Source: Betaproteobacteria bacterium (GTDB taxonomy: Bacteria; Pseudomonadota; Gammaproteobacteria; Burkholderiales; Rhodocyclaceae). Taken from it: 55,642 nt of DNA. Below, one piece after another: positions 1 through 7,885 of the stretch (position 1 is its first letter; each line of letters begins with the position of its first letter). Under the pieces are notes generated by a model. The model was not told the origin of the DNA. It did not search any database and saw only the letters and a program-made list of their open reading frames with translations. Position numbers and translations under genes: made by a program. The stretch lies in assembly GCA_012026675.1 (NCBI GenBank), contig VEPA01000119.1:1-55642 (forward strand), written 5' to 3'.

Positions 1-1068
1 CTCGACCTCGTTCTTTCCGCTGAAAATCACTCGCGGAATAGCGATCGCCAACTCGCTGAGAAAGAGGCCAACCCCGTCAGCTTCCACGCCATAGCCCTGG
101 CGGAGATCATGCGACATCGCGTCAAATGATAGATAATTCAGACGCGATCCGATGCCCTCCATGCTTCTGGGATCCACAAGGGCTTTGAATGCCCCTTCCA
201 CACGTTGACTCAGGGTGGCCGCCTCCCCATATGCATCTAAATCTCGCCAACCAGATGAACCCGCTGTAAATAGTACGAGGATCAAGACCACCGTCCCGAC
301 CTTCAGCGCCAATGAATGCAACGCGCGGTGCGTGGTTGAGTAAAACATTACAAGCGCGACCAAGAGTGCGACAGCAAGCATGAGTCGGCGCGATTGCAGG
401 GCAAACATGAGCAGAACCGAAATGACACCGACGATTGAATATGAATAACTCCACGGAGATCGGGAAGTCCCGTCGAGCCATTTAAGCGCACCGAATCCCC
501 AGATGACGAACAAGGCAGGAGGATAGAAGAGTTCGAGCCGGACCCCCCCCGTTTCTTCAATTCTGATCTCTTTATCACCCCAGTAACTCCAAGTTTCGGT
601 GGCAACAGCAGCCGCGAAACAGAGCCCGAGAAATACGACTAGAGCGACCTCGAAATCACGTTGGCCGATAATTCCCTCGCGTCTGGATGCAATATAGCGG
701 CGGCAGAAATTTCGGGTCGAGACACTCGTCAGCGCAAGAACGGCAAGAAAGAGTACCAGGCCAGCAACTGATGAAAGGATATCCTCCTCGCTGACGCTGA
801 AACCGGCGGCTGTGGTTCCATCTGCAATGGCGTCGCCAAGTCCCTGAGAATACATGAGGACGAACGCAGCGGCGATGATAGCCGTCAGAATCAGACGCGA
901 CGCGACTACTGCAGTCAGAAGATATGCGGCGATAGCAGCCCAAGAAACCGAGACTAGCGTGCCAAGAAAGTTGCCCGTCGACCAGGGTAGCGACAAAATA
1001 AGAAGCAAAAGCAGAACCCCTCGCCGGACGAACGCCAAGCTGACTTTAGCGGGAGCGGTGGTTACCAT
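1..1068 (-). CDS. O-antigen/EPS polymerase-like membrane protein, C-terminus cut by window edge
   Basis: The frame is open for 356 codons from ATG at 1068 to base 1 with no stop, so the C-terminus lies outside the window. I checked that a run of eight G (minus strand, near 543-550) keeps the frame. The product is very hydrophobic, with about eight likely membrane helices, for example residues 17-30, 36-56, 61-72 and 100-116. The last residues read AIPRVIFSGKNEVE, like the 'PR..(W/F)..K' loop seen in many Wzy-type oligosaccharide repeat-unit polymerases. AGG seven bases upstream may be the ribosome site. It lies downstream of the glycosyltransferase and flippase genes on the same strand, which fits a polymerase. 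The family call is inference; another multi-spanning polysaccharide protein is possible. Confidence 0.6.
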   Translation of the reverse strand, partial: MVTTAPAKVSLAFVRRGVLLLLLILSLPWSTGNFLGTLVSVSWAAIAAYLLTAVVASRLILTAIIAAAFVLMYSQGLGDAIADGTTAAGFSVSEEDILSSVAGLVLFLAVLALTSVSTRNFCRRYIASRREGIIGQRDFEVALVVFLGLCFAAAVATETWSYWGDKEIRIEETGGVRLELFYPPALFVIWGFGALKWLDGTSRSPWSYSYSIVGVISVLLMFALQSRRLMLAVALLVALVMFYSTTHRALHSLALKVGTVVLILVLFTAGSSGWRDLDAYGEAATLSQRVEGAFKALVDPRSMEGIGSRLNYLSFDAMSHDLRQGYGVEADGVGLFLSELAIAIPRVIFSGKNEVE

Positions 1069-1218
1069 GGCGTACCTATAGACAAAATAAGGCGGTCCCT
1101 GCATTCAGCAAGGGTTTTCTCGATGCTTGATACAAGAAGTTGACTCGCCGTTAAAGGCCGATTCTTGCATTTCATCTTAACGTTGATACTTATACTTCCA
1201 TCTGCTATCGATTTCCAC

Positions 1219-1236
1219 GGCCGGACAAGACCGGCC
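1219..1236. repeat. Short GC-rich inverted repeat before the polymerase gene
   Basis: GGCCGG and CCGGCC flank a six-base loop (ACAAGA) in the 205-base gap between the 82-residue gene and the polymerase-like gene. There is no T-run on either side, so it is not a standard intrinsic terminator. It could be a pause hairpin or an mRNA processing site inside the operon. Confidence 0.35.
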
Positions 1237-1273
1237 ATGCCAAAAGAAATGGCGCAAAAATCCCGTGCACCGG

Positions 1274-1522
1274 CTATAGCGGAATCATTCGCACCTGCGC
1301 CTCACCCAGCCAAGCGCTGATAGGTATCAGAGCGATTACCATAACAGCACCCCCGAGCCACATATTGATCTCGGATCTGTCGTAAGGGTTTTCCAACAGC
1401 ATTGTTATGAACCCAAACGCGAGGATCACCCACATAGCAATTCGAATGGAATAACCATCAAACAAAGAGGGCCGCTTTACATTTCGTTCCTTATTGAAAT
1501 TAATGGGGTAATTTCCATTCAT
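1274..1522 (-). CDS. Small two-helix membrane protein, unknown function
   Basis: An 82-residue product whose ATG comes one base after the TGA of the upstream methyltransferase (TGA-G-ATG), so translation is probably coupled. Residues about 27-42 and 54-70 are hydrophobic and likely span the membrane; the first 20 residues are polar and basic. I do not recognise a family. It may be a real accessory membrane protein of the polysaccharide operon. It may also be a leftover N-terminal piece of a larger polymerase, because the following 205 bases hold no gene. The tight coupling and good frame argue for expression. Confidence 0.5.
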   Translation of the reverse strand: MNGNYPINFNKERNVKRPSLFDGYSIRIAMWVILAFGFITMLLENPYDRSEINMWLGGAVMVIALIPISAWLGEAQVRMIPL

Positions 1523-1523
1523 C

Positions 1524-2414
1524 TCATGCCTGCCCGTTCAATTTCTTGGCAATTACAACCAACTCGTCGCCGAGGAGATCATCTATCACCCGTGAATGCT
1601 TTCCGTCATTAGCCCAGGCTTCAATTTTCGCAAGATTGAATGGAGTGGAACCAATCCAACGTGGGTTTCCGTCAAAGACATGCCTGAAGTATTGCTCGTC
1701 AAGCATATTCGGATGCACGTAACCCCAGCACTTGTGCCACCCGGACGGATTGACTTTTCGATATTCTTCCGAGCCATTCGGCACAAAAGCAACAAATAAC
1801 CCGCCTGGTTTTAATATTTTGAATGCAAATTCGATAGCACCTGATATGGATGGCAGATGCTCCAACACATGTGCAGAAAAGAAAATATCGAATTGTTCAA
1901 CGACCGGAACCGCTTCAATATCTGAATAGACCGTCATTCCAAGTTGATTTATTGCATAAGCCGCCCGGCGAGTGGATATCTCAAACGATGCAGTATCAAA
2001 ACCAGCCTCTCTGAATTGCCAGCTTCCATAACCCCAAGAGCATCCAAAATCAAAAAGCTTTTGTCCCGGCTTGCCGCCCACAGACGCTATTACCTGAAGG
2101 TATTTTGAGTAATCCTTTTCAGTCCCAGCAAATTTTCTCAGAATTAATTTGTCAAGCGTTAATTTGTCAGGCAGGTCCGTAGTAAACCCCTGCTTGTATT
2201 CGGCTTGATAAAAAGAAGAAAATTCTTCAGCCGTACTCGTCGGAGTTCTAAAAAGCAATCTGCAGTTGCAGCATCGCACGAGCGACGTCACGAGAAACTT
2301 TCGATCAACAGTCGTTGATTTGGTATTACCGCAGTCAGGGCAGGCGCTGCCATGGCCCAACAACCGCTTTCTGGTTGATCCGAACAGGTAAGAAAGTTTC
2401 TGAATTCGATTCAT
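1524..2414 (-). CDS. Class I SAM methyltransferase with N-terminal zinc-binding Cys cluster
   Basis: 296 residues. Cysteines 25 and 28 (CPDC) and 48/51 (CCNC) form a zinc-ribbon-like N-terminal module, as in the sugar methyltransferases that carry a putative zinc-binding domain. The SAM-binding motif I appears near residue 117 as FDFGCSWGYG, followed by a HVLEHLP motif near 185 typical of Methyltransf_23 proteins. It probably methylates a sugar of the polymer, or a nucleotide sugar. The start ATG overlaps the stop of the upstream glycosyltransferase by four bases (ATGA). It is AT-richer than genes in the right half of the window. The exact substrate is unknown. Confidence 0.8.
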   Translation of the reverse strand: MNRIQKLSYLFGSTRKRLLGHGSACPDCGNTKSTTVDRKFLVTSLVRCCNCRLLFRTPTSTAEEFSSFYQAEYKQGFTTDLPDKLTLDKLILRKFAGTEKDYSKYLQVIASVGGKPGQKLFDFGCSWGYGSWQFREAGFDTASFEISTRRAAYAINQLGMTVYSDIEAVPVVEQFDIFFSAHVLEHLPSISGAIEFAFKILKPGGLFVAFVPNGSEEYRKVNPSGWHKCWGYVHPNMLDEQYFRHVFDGNPRWIGSTPFNLAKIEAWANDGKHSRVIDDLLGDELVVIAKKLNGQA

Positions 2415-3541
2415 TCATTCGTTCCTTTGAGAAGCTCATCATGGTAACGCATTCCATATGCAGCCCATGTCAAGGATTGGCGGCCACGCGCACCAAGCAG
2501 GTCTCTCCCGGAAAGCCGCTTTGACAACTCCAGCGCAAGCCTCATCCCCTCAGCCAATGCCTCGATATCGCCGGAGTCAACAACGACAATGGCTTCAGGG
2601 TAATCAATATATTTTGCCAAGTCTGGCCCACCGGTGCGTCGGGTGCAGACAACCGGCAATCCGCAACCCAAGGCTTGCGCTAGAACGAGACTCAAGCCCT
2701 CCTCTCTTGAGGGCAGGACAAAAAAATCTGCACGTGCGTAAAACCCTGGGAGTTGCCGCTGATCGACCGGATCGAAATGCGTGAACGCAAGCTTATCCGA
2801 GGGAAACGGACAGTCTAATAAAGCACCCACATGGAGCAGTTGCAAACCATTGACTTTTTCAACAGCCGAAACAACAAGTTCAGCACCTTTCCGGAGACTC
2901 CAACCGCCAACGAAAATTGCTGTAGCGGCAGCACCATGATTCGGATTCCTTGCAGCGGGCGTAAATAGACGGGTATCCACTCCATAAGGATTGATAAAAA
3001 GCTTCCTTTCGGGAAACCCATATTCGAGAAAGCTCTCCAATACATGGGTAGATGGAATAACAACCTTTTCAGCCATACCGTAATTGGCAAGTTCGCGCTC
3101 GACATCGAACGTCGAAGGTAGGGCGCAACCAGGAATTTTTTTCAGGATCTCGAGCTGCGAGAGAATATGACGGCTGCCACGCTCGATATATATCCTGGCG
3201 CCAAACTTTCTTTTCGCCAACGCTGGCGCGTTTACATACATCCCGGACATGCCGATAAATACATCGCATTCCCGAAGCTTGAGTGAAACAATCCAATCCA
3301 AACAGAGACGCAGCCATTTGGAAATTGTCGGCCCTGCGCTCTTCCCCAATAACCTTTCCAACAATAGCAATGGAAAAACGTAGGGAAGCAAAGCAATGTG
3401 ACATTCAGGCGGCAAGCCAAAACCAATCGCACGTCTTTTTGGGACAAAGCTATAAAAGTTAACGTCATGACCCAAAAGGCTCAACTCTCTGGCCAGGTCA
3501 AGGACATGAAATCTTCCGGCGGTTGCTATTGCGATCTTCAC
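2411..3541 (-). CDS. GT4-type (GT-B fold) glycosyltransferase
   Basis: 376 residues if started at GTG 3541. That start overlaps the flippase TGA as GTGA, and the next residues (KIAIATAGRFH) form the first beta strand of a GT-B fold. The same frame stays open upstream to 3859, but that part runs inside the flippase gene and has no homology-like features. The C-terminal half has VGGWSLRKG and the donor-site motif SREEGLSLVLAQALGCG, with two Glu spaced as in GT4 enzymes. It should transfer a nucleotide-activated sugar to the growing lipid-linked oligosaccharide at the inner face of the membrane. Donor and linkage are unknown. Confidence 0.88.
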   Translation of the reverse strand: MKIAIATAGRFHVLDLARELSLLGHDVNFYSFVPKRRAIGFGLPPECHIALLPYVFPLLLLERLLGKSAGPTISKWLRLCLDWIVSLKLRECDVFIGMSGMYVNAPALAKRKFGARIYIERGSRHILSQLEILKKIPGCALPSTFDVERELANYGMAEKVVIPSTHVLESFLEYGFPERKLFINPYGVDTRLFTPAARNPNHGAAATAIFVGGWSLRKGAELVVSAVEKVNGLQLLHVGALLDCPFPSDKLAFTHFDPVDQRQLPGFYARADFFVLPSREEGLSLVLAQALGCGLPVVCTRRTGGPDLAKYIDYPEAIVVVDSGDIEALAEGMRLALELSKRLSGRDLLGARGRQSLTWAAYGMRYHDELLKGTNE

Positions 3542-4791
3542 GTCATTGATCCAGCGGTATTTTCGTTCCGGCCAAGAAGGAACATGAGTGTCAGAAATCC
3601 GAAGGCATAGGCCAGGCTGTAGCCAAGAGCCAGCATTGATACATTCACAGGAAATTCGGTAAAGAAGGCAAAGAACGGCATCAGGAGCCCGCCAAATTCT
3701 GCAAGGCGGGCGAAAAACAAAGCTCGGCCCCGGCTGGCTGCATAGCAATAGACTTTCAAAATTTCGAAGAGCGACATGAAGACCATTGCGCCAGCCATCA
3801 TGACCAATACTGCCGCGACTTCCGACCACTGCTTGCCAAATAAAACCGGTACCAGCCAATCAGAAAGAGCTACTGCGAGCAATGCCCCCACTACCAAGGG
3901 GGCGCTCATATAAACCAATAGCAGGCTTCTTTTGCGTCGCCGCGTATCGAAGTCGGTCTCGCGGCTAAACCAGTTCAAGGAAAGTCGGCTTACTACAGGG
4001 GTTAGCAGTTGATGGGGTACGCCCGCCAAGCGTTGCGCCTGAAAATAAATCCCCGCCCCCTTTTCGCCACCGACCCAACCCGCGAGGAGCACCACCAAGC
4101 GTCCGAACAAACCCTCCATCGCCTGATCCAGCCAGTTGCCTCTGGACTGTCTCAACAAATGACGCCATTCGCGAAAACGAATCCAGCGAAGTTTAAACCA
4201 GGTGGCCCCGCCTGCCAGGTAAAGGCCGAGAACACCAAGAACGGCCAGGGTCAGATCGCGGATGTATAGCGTTATCTCTCCAGACCCCAAGATAACCAAG
4301 GCTACTGCCAGCAAGTGCCCGACGAGATAAGTGACTGTTTCGATAAACGCAAGGCGTCGATACGGCATTCCCCGTTCAAAAAACGATTTGACGTTACTTG
4401 AATACTGATTGATCGACGTAATCAGCACCATCCAGACCGCCCATTCATTCAACAGCCCAAAGGCAAAAACAAACAAGACGCTGGCCAAGGTTCCAACTAT
4501 GTTTTCATACACGATTGCGCTAAAGAAAAAACTTTGGGTATCGGCAGTGAAATCATCATCCTTGGCGCGAATAACCAGCAGTCCTATTCTCAATGAACAG
4601 ATCGAGAACACCAGGCAAACCACCGCAGCTGTTATCGCATACCGCCCGAACTCGGCTGGCGCAATGTATCGCACGAGGACAAGGTTTGATAAGAATCCAA
4701 CACCCGCTTGCACGACATTGCCGCTGACAAGTGCCAGAGCATGCCTCACAGAAACAGACTGCCTTGTGACGTACTTGGCGATGCTAAGCAC
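3538..4791 (-). CDS. wzx: Wzx-like oligosaccharide flippase (MOP superfamily)
   Basis: 417 residues with about 12 strongly hydrophobic segments spread over the whole length, the size and layout of Wzx/RfbX polysaccharide flippases. It should move undecaprenyl-diphosphate-linked repeat units from the cytoplasmic to the periplasmic face. The GTG start at 4791 lies inside the end of the upstream gene (8-base overlap), and its stop overlaps the GTG of the next glycosyltransferase. This position in the middle of a glycosyltransferase cluster supports the call. The symbol is given by role; no short diagnostic motif exists. Confidence 0.82.
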   Translation of the reverse strand: MLSIAKYVTRQSVSVRHALALVSGNVVQAGVGFLSNLVLVRYIAPAEFGRYAITAAVVCLVFSICSLRIGLLVIRAKDDDFTADTQSFFFSAIVYENIVGTLASVLFVFAFGLLNEWAVWMVLITSINQYSSNVKSFFERGMPYRRLAFIETVTYLVGHLLAVALVILGSGEITLYIRDLTLAVLGVLGLYLAGGATWFKLRWIRFREWRHLLRQSRGNWLDQAMEGLFGRLVVLLAGWVGGEKGAGIYFQAQRLAGVPHQLLTPVVSRLSLNWFSRETDFDTRRRKRSLLLVYMSAPLVVGALLAVALSDWLVPVLFGKQWSEVAAVLVMMAGAMVFMSLFEILKVYCYAASRGRALFFARLAEFGGLLMPFFAFFTEFPVNVSMLALGYSLAYAFGFLTLMFLLGRNENTAGSMT

Positions 4792-5848
4792 AGATTTCGC
4801 TCATATGTGAGTCAATGATTCTGGCACAGTCGATATATTTGAACTGGTCGGAAACCGCTTTATGCGCTTGGTCGACTATCCGCAATCGTTCTTCGACGGC
4901 GGCAAGATAATATTGACACTTGGACAGGCACTCATCGACATCCGCGAAATATGCGCCAGAGATACCTTCCTCGAACAGTTCGGTGGCCGTTGAGCTGCGT
5001 GTGGAAAGAAGAAACCCGCCGGCGCCCGGCACTTCAAAATGACGCATGATCACACCGTCTGCCTGGCCGTCAATAATATGTTGGCGGCGAAGCAGGTTCA
5101 ACGAAATTGCCGCTTCGCGCATTGCGTGAGCGGCGTCCGCCATGAATAGCGGCCCCCCGGACCAGCACTGCCGAACGCGGCTATTGGGCCGGGAACGTGT
5201 CGCCCAATAGGCGGTACCATGAATTCGCAACGGAAAGTGCGCTGCGATGTTTTCCAGAAAACCTTCCCGCTCACGATCCCAATTGCCGACAAATACCACA
5301 CCCGGCCACGCCCCTTGTTTGGTTTCGCCCTGAAACGGATGAATGAATTCATCCCATCCGAACGGGACGAACGCCGCCTTGCGGACGCCGATATCCGTCA
5401 GCCTTGAAACCAGCCGCTTGCTCCAGATCAGATAAAGGTCAGCTTCGACAGCTGCTTCCAATGTCTCTGGGCGGTTGGCGTAATGCGGCGGAAACGGATT
5501 GTCGGCATGAAAAATGGCGACTCTTGAGCCATTTCGCTGGAGTTTGCGGATGGTTCCGGGCATGACCCATTCGCCGTTTAGCAGCAGTACCCAGTCCGCA
5601 CCGGCCTGCTTGGCCTTATCAACAAGATCACTGTTAAATCGACGGGACCAGTTCTGGCGCAATGCAAGGCTGCGGATTGTTGCACGATGAAGTATCCGGT
5701 TGCGCGCCGGCCATGCGAGGGAGGCAAAGTGTTCAACAACATCAAACCGGATAACCTCGCGCCCCAATGTGCGGAATGCCCGCTCATAGGACGCACCGAG
5801 TCGATCCGAGCGAAAATCACCTGCCAGCAGAATGCGGCGCAAAGTCAC
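4784..5848 (-). CDS. CgeB-like glycosyltransferase (GT group 1)
   Basis: 354 residues from GTG 5848, with GGTGA six bases upstream as a plausible ribosome site. The N-terminus (RRILLAGDF) and the string HADNPFPPHY, then a C-terminal FEVPGAGGFLLS, match CgeB/DUF3880-type glycosyltransferases, in which the FE..GxGxFLL stretch lies in the donor site. It probably adds a sugar to the polysaccharide or to a protein. It overlaps the flippase by eight bases and so belongs to the same operon. Substrate unknown. Confidence 0.78.
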   Translation of the reverse strand: MTLRRILLAGDFRSDRLGASYERAFRTLGREVIRFDVVEHFASLAWPARNRILHRATIRSLALRQNWSRRFNSDLVDKAKQAGADWVLLLNGEWVMPGTIRKLQRNGSRVAIFHADNPFPPHYANRPETLEAAVEADLYLIWSKRLVSRLTDIGVRKAAFVPFGWDEFIHPFQGETKQGAWPGVVFVGNWDREREGFLENIAAHFPLRIHGTAYWATRSRPNSRVRQCWSGGPLFMADAAHAMREAAISLNLLRRQHIIDGQADGVIMRHFEVPGAGGFLLSTRSSTATELFEEGISGAYFADVDECLSKCQYYLAAVEERLRIVDQAHKAVSDQFKYIDCARIIDSHMSEICA

Positions 5849-5906
5849 TAATAATCACCAATTGAATTTATGGTGTCGATAAATCGCGGGGGGCAAGAAC
5901 ACACTG

Positions 5907-6986
5907 TCATTTGCCTATGTCGCGCACTGCATCGGCAACACGCTGAACGAAGGCCGGCCAAGCGAAATAGGAAAGCCCCTGCGGAATTTCCTTGGGCTTG
6001 TTCAAGGAACGCAGAATGCCTATCCTGACCGAATCCAGGTCATCCGGAGACACAAGTTCGCCAAGAAGTCCGTTGCGTAGCGCCTCGCGGCTACCGTCGA
6101 TCTGGCTGCCCACTACCGGCACGCCACAGGCCATGGCTTCCAGGAAAACAATGCCGAAACCTTCGCCACGGCCAGGGAGAACAAAGACATCAGCAAGACG
6201 CAGGTAGTCAGACTTTTCCGACTCACTTATGAAGCCTGCAAAAATGACTGCGTCCTTGATACCGAGTGCTTTTGCCTTGGCCTCAAGGCGGGCCTGGTCA
6301 TCGCCATCCCCAAGCACCATGTAAATCAAACCTGGTTCCTGCTCCAAAAGCTGTGGCATCACTTCCAGAGTTTCATCAATTCCCTTGTAACGCTCAAATT
6401 CGGCCAACCGTGCCAAGGTGGCAATAACTCTTCGACCTTCGAGCCCATATCGGGCCACCAGATCAGCCCGTTTTGACGAAAGGCCGTATCGCTCTTGATG
6501 CACGGTGTTAGGGATAATTGTGTACATCGATTCAGGCAGTTTGACCCATGCGTTCATTCGGTCGCGGGTCAGCGAACTCACGCTCCAGATAGCGGCCACC
6601 TTTCCCAGCCAGAAACGCATCCTGGGAACAGGCTGCCATGCATCGATGCCATGAACCTGCAGTATCAACTTCGCGCGTTTCAGCAGGGCAAGCGGTGCGG
6701 CAATATGAAGCAAGTTGATGTGCCCGCAAATTACCAGGTCGATTCGCTCGCCAATCAGCCCAACCGCAGCAAGCACATAACGCAGTTTGCCTCCTGCCGC
6801 TGACTTTACAAATCTTACTTTCGCCGGTATCCCTTCAGGCGCAAAACGCATGCTGCGCACGAGAAGCATGACTTCTTCCACATCAGGCATTTCGGCAATT
6901 GCTTCAGCAAGGCAGCGGTTGTAATAGGCAATCCCGCCGTGCCCCCCATAGGCGTCGGTTGTCAGCAAAAGGATGCGAAGGCCCAT
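5907..6986 (-). CDS. GT4-type glycosyltransferase
   Basis: 359 residues. The N-terminus (LRILLLTTDAYGGHGGIA) carries the glycine-rich acceptor loop of GT-B enzymes. In the C-terminal half PNTVHQERY, RYKGIDE and GRGEGFGIVFLEAMACG are standard GT4 donor-binding elements with the EX7E pattern. It starts three bases after the stop of the FkbM methyltransferase and ends 58 bases before the CgeB-like gene. It should act at the cytoplasmic face in repeat-unit assembly. Sugar specificity cannot be read from sequence. Confidence 0.9.
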   Translation of the reverse strand: MGLRILLLTTDAYGGHGGIAYYNRCLAEAIAEMPDVEEVMLLVRSMRFAPEGIPAKVRFVKSAAGGKLRYVLAAVGLIGERIDLVICGHINLLHIAAPLALLKRAKLILQVHGIDAWQPVPRMRFWLGKVAAIWSVSSLTRDRMNAWVKLPESMYTIIPNTVHQERYGLSSKRADLVARYGLEGRRVIATLARLAEFERYKGIDETLEVMPQLLEQEPGLIYMVLGDGDDQARLEAKAKALGIKDAVIFAGFISESEKSDYLRLADVFVLPGRGEGFGIVFLEAMACGVPVVGSQIDGSREALRNGLLGELVSPDDLDSVRIGILRSLNKPKEIPQGLSYFAWPAFVQRVADAVRDIGK

Positions 6987-6988
6987 GA

Positions 6989-7879
6989 TTACAGTTCAGC
7001 ACCAACAACACGAAACACAGGCGCTTGAGTGACTTCACGTTGAACCGCTTCCACATCACGAAGGTAGAGGGTATTGCCGGATGCAGAACGCTCCCCGTTC
7101 AGATCAATCACACGACGCAAAAGCGGATCGTAGCGACATGGCCGGAAGCCTGCTGTCTGCATGTTCTGGTGCAAACCTTCTTCATCGAATCCGTAGCGTG
7201 CGCCGCTGCCATTCAGCTCCATCACTACCGCGCGAAGACTCGGGTTTGCGAAGATTGTTTTTGCTCCGGCAAGCACTTCGGACTCGAAACCCTCGACATC
7301 GATTTTGAGCAGTTTGGGTGATTCCCCTCGCAAGGCATAATCGAGGGTGGTTACAGACACCCTGATCGTCTTGCCTGCGTAGCCGTCGCCGGCAATGAGC
7401 GCGTGATTGGTGCTGTCCTGGTCTGAAACCATTTCCAGTTCGCCGGCAGCACGACCCACCGCCTGATTTCTTGCATCCACGCGCGTTTCGAGACGATTGA
7501 GGTGGATGTTGTCGAGCAATGCCTCGTAGGTCGACGGCACCGGTTCGAAAGAAATTACATTCGCTCCGGTTGCGGACGCAAGGATCGTGTAAGACCCGAT
7601 ATTGGCGCCGATATCGACAAACAAATCGCCAGGACGCAGGAAATGCAGAACGAAGGCCATGTCCTCGAATTCATGCAATCCGGAATAGATGTTGCCAGTT
7701 GCGCCATGCATGCCCGGCTTGGCCAGTAGCCGGGTATTGTCCACAAAGGGCACAGCCACCGACCAGCCCAGAACCCGACTACCGATCTGCCAGCGCACGG
7801 TGCGCACCAAAGCACTCAACTTGCGCTGTCGAGTCAGCGGATGTCGGGAAATAAAAAGAAAGGTATTCAGAAAGCCCAT
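6989..7879 (-). CDS. FkbM-family SAM methyltransferase
   Basis: 296 residues. DIGANIGSYTILAS near residue 89 is the FkbM-family SAM site, followed by the SFEPVPSTYEALLDN acidic loop and LLKIDVEGFESEVLAGA, all diagnostic. These enzymes O-methylate sugars or other hydroxyl groups, and many sit in polysaccharide clusters. The ATG is seven bases after the asnB stop. It probably decorates a residue of the polymer made by this operon; substrate unknown. Confidence 0.9.
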   Translation of the reverse strand: MGFLNTFLFISRHPLTRQRKLSALVRTVRWQIGSRVLGWSVAVPFVDNTRLLAKPGMHGATGNIYSGLHEFEDMAFVLHFLRPGDLFVDIGANIGSYTILASATGANVISFEPVPSTYEALLDNIHLNRLETRVDARNQAVGRAAGELEMVSDQDSTNHALIAGDGYAGKTIRVSVTTLDYALRGESPKLLKIDVEGFESEVLAGAKTIFANPSLRAVVMELNGSGARYGFDEEGLHQNMQTAGFRPCRYDPLLRRVIDLNGERSASGNTLYLRDVEAVQREVTQAPVFRVVGAEL

Positions 7880-7885
7880 GATGGT

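Noticed and set aside
122-943. Three minus-strand frames of 85-119 codons
   Set aside because: They lie in other frames of the clean 356-codon polymerase-like gene and have Cys/Arg-rich, non-protein composition.
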